Positions 22,185 through 30,709 are shown, numbered from the stretch's first letter. The stretch is 64,000 bases of DNA from Mycolicibacterium fluoranthenivorans (GCF_011758805.1 NZ_JAANOW010000001.1:1-64000), one strand, 5' to 3'. Notes: generated by a model not told the origin, from the sequence alone. A program made the numbers and translations.

Positions 22185-22961
22185 GTGTCTGCGGTGACCT
22201 CAGGACTGGACCCAGCGGCCGAACTTCCCCGGCGCACGCTGCGCATCGAGGTCCTCGTCGTCCTTGCGGTCACCTTCGGCCTGAGCGCCTACACCGCGCT
22301 GCTCGATCTCATCGAAGCGGTCCTGCTCGGCCTGTCCGGCCGCCATGTCGCGCTGAACCAGCGCCGGTCCCCCTTCGACCTGATCGACTTCGGCCTCAAC
22401 ATGGCCGGTGTCTTCCAGCTGCTCGCCTGGGGCGCGCTGGGCCTGTACCTGCTGTGGCGCAGCGGCTTCGGGCCGAGAAGCATCGGGCTCGGCCGGATCC
22501 GCTGGCATCCCGACGTGACCGGCGGCCTGGCCCTGGCCGCGCTCATCGGGCTGCCGGGGCTCGGGTTGTATGTCGCCGCACGGGCGCTGGGCCTGAGCGC
22601 CGCCGTCGAACCCGCCCAGCTCTACGACACGTGGTGGCGCATCCCCGTACTGCTGGCGCTCGCATTCGCCAACGGCTGGGCCGAAGAGATCATCGTGGTC
22701 GCCTTCCTGATCACCAGGTTGCGTCAGCTTCAGGTCAACCCCATGGCGGCGCTGGCCGTCTCCGCCGTCCTACGCGGGACGTATCACCTGTACCAGGGCT
22801 ACAGCGCCGGGCTGGGCAATGTGGTGATGGGGCTCGTGTTCGGTTACGTCTGGATGCGCACCGGCAGGCTGTGGCCGCTGATCGTCGCGCACGGCTTGAT
22901 CGACACGGTGGCGTTCGTCGGCTACTCACTGGCCGCCGGCCACTTGAGCTGGCTGGGCTGA
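22185..22961 (+). CDS. CPBP-family intramembrane metalloprotease
   Basis: A 258-residue membrane protein with about seven helices. It carries the CPBP/Abi motifs: AEEIIVVAFLITRL (Glu-Glu in the first motif), RGTYHLYQG (His in the second) and PLIVAHGLIDT. These place it with CAAX-prenyl-protease-like enzymes of unknown substrate in bacteria. The GTG at 22185 is the listed start; a GTG at 22194 is also possible. It starts 22 bases after the DUF2470 stop and could share its iron-responsive transcript. Confidence 0.85.
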   Translation: MSAVTSGLDPAAELPRRTLRIEVLVVLAVTFGLSAYTALLDLIEAVLLGLSGRHVALNQRRSPFDLIDFGLNMAGVFQLLAWGALGLYLLWRSGFGPRSIGLGRIRWHPDVTGGLALAALIGLPGLGLYVAARALGLSAAVEPAQLYDTWWRIPVLLALAFANGWAEEIIVVAFLITRLRQLQVNPMAALAVSAVLRGTYHLYQGYSAGLGNVVMGLVFGYVWMRTGRLWPLIVAHGLIDTVAFVGYSLAAGHLSWLG

Positions 22962-22989
22962 ATATGCGGCCGCGACCCGTACATTCGCA

Positions 22990-24216
22990 GTGGTGAACGA
23001 CGACCGGCCGCCCGGACCGGAACCGCTGCCGCCGAGGCCGCGGCCACCCCGGCGCGAGCCGTCTCAGGTCATCCGCCGCGACCCCGGCCATCGGCCGCCG
23101 CCCGCCTGGCCTCCCGCTCCGCCGACACCGCCACCACCGGCACCCCGGCGGCCGACACCCCCACCGCCGCCGGTCCGTCGTCCGGCGCCACCGCCACCGC
23201 CCTCAGCCAAGAGGCAGACCGCACCGCCGCCGCCGCCGGCCCGGCCACGCCGCCGCGGCCGGTTCCGGCGGGCCGCCGCACTTCTCATGGCGCTGATACT
23301 GACCGTGCTGGCCGCCGGCGTCGGCGGTGCGGCCTGGTTCGACACCACGCTGCACCGGATTCCCGCACTGACGGATTACCCGGACCGGCCGAGCGCCGGC
23401 AAGGGCGTCACCTGGCTGCTGGTGGGTTCCGACAGCCGCCAGAATCTGTCCCCGGAGCAACAGGCCGAGCTCGCGACGGGCGGCGATATCGGCAACGGCA
23501 GAACCGACACGATCCTGCTGGTCCACATCGGCGGGTGGGCGTCCGGCGTGCCCACCACCATGGTGTCGCTACCTCGCGACTCCTATGTCGACATCCCCGG
23601 CCACGGCCAGGACAAGATCAACGCCGCATTCGCGATCGGCGGCGCACCGCTGTTGACCCAGACCGTGGAACAGGCCACCGGGCTGCACCTGGATCACTAC
23701 GCCGAGGTGGGCTTCGACGGATTCGCCGAACTCGTCGACGCCGTCGGCGGGGTGACCATGTGCCCGACCGAGCCGATCAGCGACCCACTGGCCGGTATCG
23801 ATCTCCCCGCGGGCTGCCAGGAGCTCGACGGCCGCAGCGCGCTCGGCTTCGTCCGTACCCGGGCCACGCCCCGCGCCGACCTGGACCGGATGCTGCACCA
23901 GCGCGCCTTCATGTCGGCCCTGCTGCATCGGGCGGCCAGCCCGGCGGTATTGCTCAACCCACTGCGCTGGTACCCGATGGGGCACGCCGTCGGCGGGGCA
24001 CTCACCGTGGATCAGGGCGGCCATGTCTGGGATCTCGCCCGGCTGGGCTGGGCGCTGCACGGGGATACCGTGACCACGACGGTGCCCATCGGCGACTTCA
24101 CCAACAGCGACTCGGGCTCGGTGGTGATCTGGGACCACGAGGCGGCCGGCCGGCTGTTCGCCGCACTCGCCGCCGACACCCCGGTCCCCGCGGACGTTCT
24201 CAACACGGTTGAGTGA
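22990..24216 (+). CDS. LytR-CpsA-Psr (LCP) family phosphotransferase
   Basis: A 408-residue membrane protein. The N-terminal 95 residues are cytoplasmic and extremely Pro-rich (PPPPPVRRPAPPPP). A single helix (about 96-118) follows, then the LCP domain with TWLLVGSDSRQNL, NGRTDTILLVHI, MVSLPRDSYVDIPG, KINAAFAIGG and GFVRTRATPRADLDRMLHQRAF; the Asp and Arg residues that bind polyprenyl phosphate are all present. LCP enzymes attach arabinogalactan or other glycopolymers to peptidoglycan. Two adjacent GTG codons (22990 and 22993) are candidate starts. The long Pro tail suggests binding to a cytoplasmic partner. Confidence 0.88.
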   Translation: MVNDDRPPGPEPLPPRPRPPRREPSQVIRRDPGHRPPPAWPPAPPTPPPPAPRRPTPPPPPVRRPAPPPPPSAKRQTAPPPPPARPRRRGRFRRAAALLMALILTVLAAGVGGAAWFDTTLHRIPALTDYPDRPSAGKGVTWLLVGSDSRQNLSPEQQAELATGGDIGNGRTDTILLVHIGGWASGVPTTMVSLPRDSYVDIPGHGQDKINAAFAIGGAPLLTQTVEQATGLHLDHYAEVGFDGFAELVDAVGGVTMCPTEPISDPLAGIDLPAGCQELDGRSALGFVRTRATPRADLDRMLHQRAFMSALLHRAASPAVLLNPLRWYPMGHAVGGALTVDQGGHVWDLARLGWALHGDTVTTTVPIGDFTNSDSGSVVIWDHEAAGRLFAALAADTPVPADVLNTVE

Positions 24217-24263
24217 ACGCCCCAGACGGCCTCAGCAAACTTTTTCGGTTATCGATCGACCCC

Positions 24264-24302
24264 CCTAACTGGAGTCACTCCAGTTAGGAAACGCTAACCT
24301 GA
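24264..24302. promoter_or_regulatory. bfrB control region: 25-bp palindrome next to an IdeR-like box
   Basis: The arms CCTAACTGGAGT and ACTCCAGTTAGG form a perfect palindrome at 24264-24288 with one central base. The 19-base TTAGGAAACGCTAACCTGA at 24284-24302 matches the IdeR consensus at 15 positions and shares five bases with the palindrome. In M. tuberculosis, bfrB is activated by iron-IdeR through tandem boxes upstream. Confidence 0.7.
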
Positions 24303-24354
24303 ATAAGGGTCACCTTTGCTGACAAGCCCTCTGACCTGCACTATTGTCGTTCCC

Positions 24355-24900
24355 ATGAACGACGCGACCCCACTCGACACCAAATTCAACACCCTCCTGC
24401 GGGAGCAGATCCGCAGCGAATTCACCGCGTCGCAGCAATACATCGCCGTTGCCGTGTACTGCGACGGATCCGACCTGCCTCAGCTCGCCGCGCACTTCTA
24501 TGCCCAGTCCGTGGAAGAGCGCAACCACGCGATGATGCTGGTGCAGTACCTGCTCGACCGCGACCTGGACGTCGAGATCCCGGGCGTCGACGCGGTGCAG
24601 AACTCCTTCGACACCCCGGCCCAGGCGCTGCGGTTGGCCCTCGAGCAGGAGCGCACGGTCACCGAGCAGATCACCCGACTGGCCAGCGTCGCCCGCGAAG
24701 AGGGCGATTACCTCGGCGAACAGTTCATGCAGTGGTTCCTGAAGGAGCAGATCGAGGAGGTCGCCACCGTCTCGTCGCTGGTCCGCATCGCCGAACGCGC
24801 CGGCGCCAACCTGTTCCACCTGGAGGACTTCGTCGCCCGCGAACTCACCCGCGGCGGCACCGACCCGAGCGCCCCCAAGGCCGCCGGCGGAAGTCTCTGA
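24355..24900 (+). CDS. bfrB: Ferritin BfrB
   Basis: Non-haem iron-storage ferritin (Rv3841 homologue) of 181 residues, the same length as in M. tuberculosis. The ferroxidase centre residues lie in EFTASQQYIAVAVY, SVEERNHAMMLVQYL and LALEQERTVTEQI. The four-helix bundle is followed by QFMQWFLKEQIEEVA and a short flexible C-terminal tail. The ATG at 24355 matches the family start; the frame upstream of it is unrelated. The upstream IdeR-type box fits iron-induced expression. Confidence 0.95.
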   Translation: MNDATPLDTKFNTLLREQIRSEFTASQQYIAVAVYCDGSDLPQLAAHFYAQSVEERNHAMMLVQYLLDRDLDVEIPGVDAVQNSFDTPAQALRLALEQERTVTEQITRLASVAREEGDYLGEQFMQWFLKEQIEEVATVSSLVRIAERAGANLFHLEDFVARELTRGGTDPSAPKAAGGSL

Positions 24901-24901
24901 T

Positions 24902-25768
24902 CTAGTCCCGCCCCACCCCGGTCAACCCGTTTTGCAGCCAGTCCTTGGTGCGGCCGGGGTGGTTGGTGGCAACCCAGCCGACCCCGACGTCACGGCAGTA
25001 CCGGACATCCTCGTAATGGTCGACGGTCCAGCAGTACAGCGCGCGGCCCTGCGCGGCCGCGCGGTCCACCAGTTCGGGGTGGTCCCGCAGAGTGGCGATG
25101 GACGGCCCCACCGCCGTGGCACCCACCGTGGTGGCCGCACTGCCGCCCAGATAGCGCGACGTCTCGCCCAACAGCACGGTGGGCAGCATCGGCGCCGCAC
25201 GACGGATCCGCCACACCGCCGCCGCCGAGAACGACATGACCACGGCGCGGGCCAGATCCGCTGACGGCGGCGCGGCGATCCCGTACCGGTGCAGCAGCGC
25301 CAGCACCTTGCTCTCGACAAGGGCGCCGTAGCGCACCGGGTGTTTGGTCTCGATGAAGATCTTCACCGGCCGCTTCCAGTCCAGCACCAGCGTGAGCAAG
25401 GCGTCCAGCGTCAGCAACCCGGTATCGCCGGACGCACCGCTCGCACGCCAGCCGGCGTGCCAGGAACCGTAGTCCAGCTCCCGCAACTGGGCCAGCGTCA
25501 TCTCGCTGACCAGACCGGTTCCGTCGGAGGTGCGGTCGACCCGGCGGTCATGCACGCACACCAGGTGCCCGTCCCTGGTCAGCCGGACATCGCACTCGAC
25601 GCCATCGGCACCTTCTTGCAATGCCAGCTGATACGCGGCGATGGTGTGCTCCGGACGTTCGGCGGAGGCACCCCGGTGCGCGACGACGAAGGGGTCGCGC
25701 ACGGCCGGGGAGGCCGATATCGGTTCCGATCCGGCCGGCCCAGTGGCGCCGGCGTCGCCCGCGGTCAT
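24902..25768 (-). CDS. glpQ1: Glycerophosphodiester phosphodiesterase
   Basis: Hydrolyses glycerophosphodiesters to glycerol-3-phosphate and an alcohol (Rv3842c homologue). The GDPD signature HRGASAERPEHTIAAYQLAL has the catalytic His and Arg, followed by EGADGVECDVRLTRDGHLVCVHDRRVDRT with the metal-binding Glu and Asp and second His. The C-terminus has CWTVDHYEDVRYC. The ATG at 25768 gives 288 residues; an upstream extension would overlap the next gene. It is co-transcribed with the DUF4328 gene, four bases apart. It converges on bfrB with one base between the genes, so antisense interaction is possible. Confidence 0.92.
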   Translation of the reverse strand: MTAGDAGATGPAGSEPISASPAVRDPFVVAHRGASAERPEHTIAAYQLALQEGADGVECDVRLTRDGHLVCVHDRRVDRTSDGTGLVSEMTLAQLRELDYGSWHAGWRASGASGDTGLLTLDALLTLVLDWKRPVKIFIETKHPVRYGALVESKVLALLHRYGIAAPPSADLARAVVMSFSAAAVWRIRRAAPMLPTVLLGETSRYLGGSAATTVGATAVGPSIATLRDHPELVDRAAAQGRALYCWTVDHYEDVRYCRDVGVGWVATNHPGRTKDWLQNGLTGVGRD

Positions 25769-25772
25769 ACGG

Positions 25773-26837
25773 CTATGCTGCCGGGTTTTGGTCTTCGGCC
25801 TCAACCGCTGGCGCGGATTCGGCGGATTCCTCTTCGGGTTCCTCTTCGGATCGGCCCGCGCCGGGCACCGTCGCGACCATCACCCAGCGCTTGACCGGGC
25901 GATCGACGGGCCTGCGCTCGAAGCCCTGGAAGACCTCCAGCACCAGCACCACCGTCGCGAGCGCCAGTAGATAGGCGATCGTGGTGGTGACCGTGTTGTT
26001 CGCGATGCCCTGGGCGTCGCTGGCGAAACTGGTGGCGATCGAGAACACCGACACCACCGTGCTGAGCACCCACGCAATCCACCATGCGGTGATCCGCAGG
26101 CCGGTACGGCCCTCGGCGCGGGCGAGTTCGATGAGGTAGACCGGCGCCCAGATCAGGTTGACCAGCGGGATCAGACATCCCGCCCACAGCTGCCACTTCG
26201 ACCGCGGATCGTCGCGGCCGTGGTGCGCGAACACCGCGGCCCGGCGGGCGATGAGCCAATTGGTGAGCACCACCGCCGTCACCACCATCGCGAATGCCGC
26301 CAGCACGCTGGCCACCACCCCGCCCCAGGTCACCACCGCCGCGAGTAGGGGGTTCAGCAGCACCGTGCGGTTGATCAACAGCAGGGCGTATCGCGCGATG
26401 TGCATCAGCACCGCGAAGCCCAGGAGGGCCATGGCGGTGATGAGGGTGGCGCGGACCATCGTGGCCGACGGCCCACTGCGGGCCCCGGCACCGGTCGTGG
26501 TGTCGACGGTGTGCTCGCCGGCCGGGTCGTACAGGCTCCAGCGCGGAATGCTCGCGTAACGCGGAGTGGGCCCCAGGGGCCGGCGGGGCTGCCGGGGTGG
26601 CGGCGCCGCACCGGGGCGCACCGCGATCCATTTGAAACCCTGTGGGAGTGGACCGGGCTGCGGCCGGTTTGAGGCAGCTGCCGGGGCGCCCCACCGCCGA
26701 TCCGGAGGACCTTGCGGCGGCGGCGCCGACGGCAGCGCACCGGGCGCCAGCAGGGTGCCTCGGCATCGCGGGCACCAGACCCGCTGGCGGTCACGGACGT
26801 TCCACCGCGTCCCGCACTGAGCGCAGACCTGAATCAC
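25773..26837 (-). CDS. DUF4328 membrane protein with N-terminal zinc ribbon, Rv3843c-like
   Basis: The 354 residues begin with a zinc ribbon (CAQCGTRWNVRDRQRVWCPRC), then a Pro-rich linker and five or six membrane helices, including VRATLITAMALLGFAVLMHIARYALLLINR and the DUF4328 block WQLWAGCLIPLVNLIWAPVYLIELARAE. The tail is acidic (SEEEPEEESAESAPAVEAEDQ). No catalytic motif is seen; the family is undescribed. Its position next to glpQ1 is conserved in mycobacteria. Confidence 0.82.
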   Translation of the reverse strand: MIQVCAQCGTRWNVRDRQRVWCPRCRGTLLAPGALPSAPPPQGPPDRRWGAPAAASNRPQPGPLPQGFKWIAVRPGAAPPPRQPRRPLGPTPRYASIPRWSLYDPAGEHTVDTTTGAGARSGPSATMVRATLITAMALLGFAVLMHIARYALLLINRTVLLNPLLAAVVTWGGVVASVLAAFAMVVTAVVLTNWLIARRAAVFAHHGRDDPRSKWQLWAGCLIPLVNLIWAPVYLIELARAEGRTGLRITAWWIAWVLSTVVSVFSIATSFASDAQGIANNTVTTTIAYLLALATVVLVLEVFQGFERRPVDRPVKRWVMVATVPGAGRSEEEPEEESAESAPAVEAEDQNPAA

Positions 26838-26858
26838 GCCGACCAGCCTACGGCGTGC

Positions 26859-27212
26859 TCAGACCGTGCCGACGGAACCGCCGTCCGGCCCCTCCGGCGC
26901 CGTCACCGGCCGGCCGGCCTGTGCCCACGCCAGCATCCCGCCGGTCACGTTGATGGGTTCGAATCCGTTGCGGGCCAGATACTGGGCAACGCGCAGCGAG
27001 CGGCCGCCGGCATGGCACATCACGTAGAGCGTCGCGTCCCGGTCGATCTCGTCGATCCGGGCCGGGACGTCGCCCATCGGGATGTGCTGCGCGCCGGCGA
27101 CATGTCCGCGCTGCCACTCGTCGTCCTCGCGGACATCGAGCAGGACCACAGAATCGTCGAACGTCAGCGGAACGTCGGTCACGTCGGCATGCGCCACGTC
27201 GATGTCAGACAT
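26859..27212 (-). CDS. Single-domain rhodanese
   Basis: A 117-residue sulfurtransferase-like protein with LLDVREDDEWQRGHVAGAQHIP and the active-site loop CHAGGRS (Cys66). A stand-alone rhodanese domain may move sulfane sulfur or act in a stress response. The ATG at 27212 is chosen over an upstream GTG at 27218. It lies 21 bases before the DUF4328 start and could be co-transcribed with it and glpQ1. Confidence 0.87.
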   Translation of the reverse strand: MSDIDVAHADVTDVPLTFDDSVVLLDVREDDEWQRGHVAGAQHIPMGDVPARIDEIDRDATLYVMCHAGGRSLRVAQYLARNGFEPINVTGGMLAWAQAGRPVTAPEGPDGGSVGTV

Positions 27213-27646
27213 GAGCACACATTCTCGCCGGTCCGTCGGGGCGTGCCTGGCAGTGGGTCATACGGTTCCATGCCGACATGTGGCTGCCTCGAGCCAGCAA
27301 TGAACGGGCTATCCACAGTTTCCACAGGTTCATCCACAGGCACTGGGTGCCACAGAACCCCCGAATGCGTGCGAATCCGCCGATCGGCTGTGGATAACCT
27401 GAGCCCGAAACACGCCGCGATCAACAAGGGCGGGCGTGAGCTGAGCGAAAAAGATCGCTGAGCTAACTTTCACGTCCGGTCAATTAGGCCGGGTTCAGAT
27501 CAGCGTGATCATTCCCCTCGGGGCACAATCTCAAACACGGGTGCCGATTTCGCCCGTGGCGGAACAAGGCTTATGATCACGGTCACAACAGCTGTGTGAC
27601 AGATCTCACTGGGGGATATTTCGATCGTGCAGGTCAGGAGCTTGTG
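27213..27646. other. Intergenic region with DnaA-box-like cluster
   Basis: A 434-base gap without a convincing gene. Between 27309 and 27397 it holds CTATCCACA (27309-27317), TTTCCACA (27319-27326), TTCATCCACA (27329-27338) and, on the other strand, a perfect TTATCCACA box (27389-27397). The right end should hold the promoter of the small membrane-protein gene at 27647. Confidence 0.6.
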
Positions 27647-27802
27647 ATGGCAGCGCACCCACTGGGCCACGGGGCAGCCGTGCCCCCGTCCGACTGGCAG
27701 GGCCCGGCACGGATGTACGGCAACCAGGCCATGGCCTGTCTGCGCGCCGGCGTGATCGCGCTGGTCCTTCTCGCAGTCCTCGCACTCATCGTATTGACCT
27801 GA
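27647..27802 (+). CDS. Small single-pass membrane protein, unknown
   Basis: A 51-residue product, MAAHPLGHGAAVPPSDWQGP at the start, ending in one hydrophobic helix (ACLRAGVIALVLLAVLALIVL). The ATG at 27647 is preceded by AGGAG at 27636-27640 with six-base spacing, a strong reason to believe the short gene; a GTG at 27596 would give 68 residues. No relative is recognised. It lies before sodA, separated by about 165 bases. Confidence 0.55.
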   Translation: MAAHPLGHGAAVPPSDWQGPARMYGNQAMACLRAGVIALVLLAVLALIVLT

Positions 27803-27969
27803 CCGCGGCCGCTCTTATTCCCCGTGTGCGCTGACGGCACACGTCCTTGCGGTGCCAGCCGTCATGAGGCAAGGATGGACTCTGAGCTTGTTGTCGCGAT
27901 ACGCCTGCCATATCCGATGCCGAACTCCACCGCCGATCCAGACGGATCACATGACTAGGAAGGAAGCCA

Positions 27970-28593
27970 GTGGCTGAATACACCCTCCCAGAGCTTGACT
28001 ACGACTACAGCGCCCTGGAACCCCACATTTCCGGACAGATCAACGAGATCCACCACAGCAAGCACCATGCGACCTACGTCAAAGGTCTGAACGACGCGCT
28101 GTCCAAGCTCGAGGAAGCCCGCGCCAAGGACGATCAGTCGGCCATCTTCCTGAACGAGAAGAACCTGGCGTTCCACCTCGGCGGTCACGTCAACCACAGC
28201 ATCTGGTGGAAGAACCTCTCCCCCAACGGTGGCGACAAGCCCACCGGCGAGCTCGCGCAGGCGATCGACGACCAGTTCGGTTCGTTCGACAAGTTCCGCG
28301 CGCAGTTCACCGCGGCGGCCAACGGCCTGCAGGGCTCGGGCTGGGCCGTGCTGGGCTACGACAGCCTGGGCGACCGCCTGCTGACCTTCCAGCTGTACGA
28401 CCAGCAGGCCAACGTGCCGCTGGGCATCATCCCGCTGCTCCAGGTCGACATGTGGGAGCACGCGTACTACCTGCAGTACAAGAACGTGAAGGCCGACTAT
28501 GTGACCGCGTTCTGGAACGTCGTCAACTGGGCCGACGTGCAGGACCGGTTCGCCAAGGCGACCACCAAGACCGGCGGCCTCATCTTCGGCTGA
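27970..28593 (+). CDS. sodA: Superoxide dismutase (Fe/Mn family)
   Basis: Homologue of Rv3846, 207 residues. Metal ligands His28, His76, Asp160 and His164 are all present in the expected contexts ([21 protein letters not shown]). The GTG at 27970 follows AGGAAG. There is no signal peptide; mycobacterial SodA is found outside cells through SecA2 without one. A terminator hairpin follows 19 bases after the stop. Confidence 0.97.
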   Translation: MAEYTLPELDYDYSALEPHISGQINEIHHSKHHATYVKGLNDALSKLEEARAKDDQSAIFLNEKNLAFHLGGHVNHSIWWKNLSPNGGDKPTGELAQAIDDQFGSFDKFRAQFTAAANGLQGSGWAVLGYDSLGDRLLTFQLYDQQANVPLGIIPLLQVDMWEHAYYLQYKNVKADYVTAFWNVVNWADVQDRFAKATTKTGGLIFG

Positions 28594-28612
28594 GCTGCCC
28601 CGCACCCCCCAC

Positions 28613-28645
28613 GGGACCCCGCACGCGACGAGCGTGCGGGGTCCC
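28613..28645 (+). terminator. Strong hairpin terminator after sodA
   Basis: A perfect 14-base inverted repeat, GGGACCCCGCACGC at 28613-28626 and its complement at 28632-28645, with a five-base loop, followed by TTGCGTT. Confidence 0.8.
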
Positions 28646-28770
28646 TTGCGTTGCGTACCGGTTCGCCTCTGGCACTCGTGTCCTCTTGCGTGCTAGCCAC
28701 TTCCTGCCTCATTCTGTCCGGATCGACCCACAGCAGTGTCGCCAGCGTTCCAGCACTGTCGGGAGGCCAG

Positions 28771-29304
28771 ATGGATACCGGACCCCAACAAGCGGTGGAG
28801 ATTGCCCCGTTCCACACCGGTGGTTCCCTCAAAGGATTCGTGGTGTCCGGCCGTTGGCCCGACTCGACCAAAGAGTGGGCGCAGCTGCTGATGGTTGCCG
28901 TCCGGGTTGCATCGTTGCCCGGATTACTCTCCACTACAACAATTTTCGGTGTCCGCGAGGAGCTTCCGGACGAGCCCGCACCGGGTACGGTCGGCCTGGT
29001 ACTCGCCGAGGGGCCAGTGGTCGGTGAATCTGCCGTTCCCCCTGGCTTTTTCGCCTCCCGTCAGCCGCCGGCCCTGTTGATGCTGCACCCGCCGTCGGAA
29101 ACCACTCCATCACTGCCCGAATGCACCGGTGCGGCTTCGGGTTGCGTGCTGCTGCCGGGTCTGCCACACCTCGGCCTGGAGCACCGGGCCGCCTGGGTGG
29201 AAGCGGAGTCCGACGGGACCATCACGTCGATGATCAGCCGCGTGGGAGTCGACCCGATCAGCCATCCGGATACTGCGATCCTGGCGATGCTGCTTGCCGC
29301 ATAA
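28771..29304 (+). CDS. Conserved protein, Rv3847-like
   Basis: The ATG at 28771, after GGGAGG, starts MDTGPQQAVEIAPFHTGG and gives 177 residues, the length I recall for Rv3847. The upstream 40-codon extension is not supported. Conserved stretches are GSLKGFVVSGRWPDSTKEWAQLL and VASLPGLLSTTTIFGVRE. No domain is recognised and there is no signal peptide or membrane helix. It lies between sodA and the Mn riboswitch, but this does not show a manganese role. Confidence 0.75.
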   Translation: MDTGPQQAVEIAPFHTGGSLKGFVVSGRWPDSTKEWAQLLMVAVRVASLPGLLSTTTIFGVREELPDEPAPGTVGLVLAEGPVVGESAVPPGFFASRQPPALLMLHPPSETTPSLPECTGAASGCVLLPGLPHLGLEHRAAWVEAESDGTITSMISRVGVDPISHPDTAILAMLLAA

Positions 29305-29395
29305 GGCTTTTCGCACGCCGTCGGAATAAAGTGCGGGCACCCGAACTCGGCTGCCGAGCTGGCGCGGTCACCCGCGGGCGGTTATCGTCGGTGGC

Positions 29396-29503
29396 ATCAG
29401 CGAAGGGGAGTAGCCCCCAATCGCCGTGTCGACATACTGGCGAAAGCCCGGCCGGCGAACCGCACCTGAGCTTGCAGGGGTGGTGGGCGAGACCTTCGAC
29501 CGA
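29396..29503 (+). ncRNA. yybP-ykoY manganese riboswitch
   Basis: The 5' side has CGAAGGGGAGTAGCC (from 29401) with the conserved GGGGAGTAG, the middle has TCGACATACTGG, and the 3' side has GCGAGACCTTCGAC (29487-29500). CGAAGG (29401-29406) pairs with CCTTCG (29493-29498) to close the aptamer. This is the pattern of RF00080, which senses Mn2+ and commonly controls manganese exporters, including GDT1/UPF0016 proteins as here. Confidence 0.85.
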
Positions 29504-29557
29504 ATGTCCGGTGCAGCTGCACGCAGCCCGCCGGCGCCGTGTCGAAAGGTCGTCGTC

Positions 29558-30274
29558 GTGCTCAGTGCCGCACTCGTCAGTCTCGGGGTGGTGTTCGTCG
29601 CCGAACTGGGTGACAAGTCCCAATTGATCACCATGACCTACGCGTTGCGGCACCGCTGGTGGGTGGTGCTCTCCGGCGTCGGCATCGCCGCCTTCCTGGT
29701 GCACGGTCTCTCCGTCACCATCGGCCACTTCCTGGGCCTGACCCTGCCGCAACGGCCTATCGCGTTCGCGGCAGCCATCGCCTTCCTCCTGTTCGCCGCG
29801 TGGACCTGGCGCGACAGCCGTGCCAAAGACGACGACACCCAGGAAGTCCGGGTCGCCGAGCCGCGGTTCATCGTGTTCGCCGTCGTCTCCTCCTTCGTGC
29901 TCGCCGAACTCGGCGACAAGACGATGCTGGCGACGGTGGCGCTGGCCAGCGACCACAACTGGGCCGGCGTGTGGATCGGGGCCACCATCGGGATGGTGGC
30001 CGCCGACGGTGTCGCGATCGCGGCGGGCGCACTGCTGCACCGACGGCTGCCCGAGCGCTTCCTGCACGGCATGGCTGCGGTGATCTTCGCCCTGTTCGGC
30101 TTCTGGCTGCTGTTCGACAACGCGCTCGGCCTGCGCTGGCTGGCGGTCGCGGTCACCGGCACCGTGGCGGTCACGGCCATCGGTACCGCGGCGGTGCGCT
30201 ACCGGCGCACACGCGTGGTTTCCGCTGCCGAAAGCGGCTCCGCGCCACTGGATTCGTCGCCCGAACGCCACTGA
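29558..30274 (+). CDS. GDT1/UPF0016-family manganese exporter
   Basis: The 238-residue membrane protein has the twin signature of the family: AELGDKS (Glu16-Asp19) in the first half and AELGDKT (Glu117-Asp120) in the second, with six predicted helices in an inverted repeat. Bacterial relatives export Mn2+ and their transcripts often carry yybP-ykoY riboswitches, as this one does. The open frame starts earlier at 29426, but that part is inside the riboswitch; the GTG at 29558 after AAAGG (29545-29549) is the likely start. Expression should rise when Mn2+ is high. Confidence 0.85.
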   Translation: MLSAALVSLGVVFVAELGDKSQLITMTYALRHRWWVVLSGVGIAAFLVHGLSVTIGHFLGLTLPQRPIAFAAAIAFLLFAAWTWRDSRAKDDDTQEVRVAEPRFIVFAVVSSFVLAELGDKTMLATVALASDHNWAGVWIGATIGMVAADGVAIAAGALLHRRLPERFLHGMAAVIFALFGFWLLFDNALGLRWLAVAVTGTVAVTAIGTAAVRYRRTRVVSAAESGSAPLDSSPERH

Positions 30275-30709
30275 ACGACTACTGGCTACTGCCCCTCGCC
30301 CCGATCGCCTCCGAGATCGGCCGTGGCGCCCGCATATTCACGTGGCCATAAGCCGACCTACGCAGGGGGCTAACCATATTTCGCCAGCGCGCACAGCAAA
30401 TCCGAGTTCCCGCTTTGCTGCGGGTAGCACTCCCGGCTGGGCGCACACCATGGGCAAGCTGTGACAATCCGTCCCGGTGTGCCGATACGGGCAAAACAAC
30501 GCATACGTCATTTTTTCGTTCGCCGGACCGGCGGTCCTGGGTTTTCAAAACTCCCTGAGATGCTGCTGGGGGGCCCCGCGGAGTATGCTGCGCGAGTGGG
30601 TTGAGACTTTTCAGTGGTTTGCACTTGGTTGTGGCGATAAGTCTCGCTACGATGATCAGCAAATACGAGACTAACGTGCACCGCTCGTGAGTTATGTGGA
30701 GGAAAGTAG
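30275..30709. other. Long upstream region of espR
   Basis: A 435-base gap without a convincing gene, lower in GC than its surroundings. It holds three TTTGCTG heptamers: inverted at 30394-30400, direct at 30414-30420 and inverted at 30657-30663. These fit the half-site TTTGC[TC][GA] reported for EspR. TACGAT at about 30648-30653 is a possible -10 element. The size and sites suggest autoregulation. Confidence 0.55.

Noticed and set aside
27582..27600. GTCACA / TGTGAC inverted pair as a CRP site
   Set aside because: The half-sites are in the opposite order to the CRP consensus (GTGA-N6-TCAC).
30477..30674. A 65-codon frame in the espR leader
   Set aside because: No ribosome site or conserved pattern; better explained as regulatory DNA.
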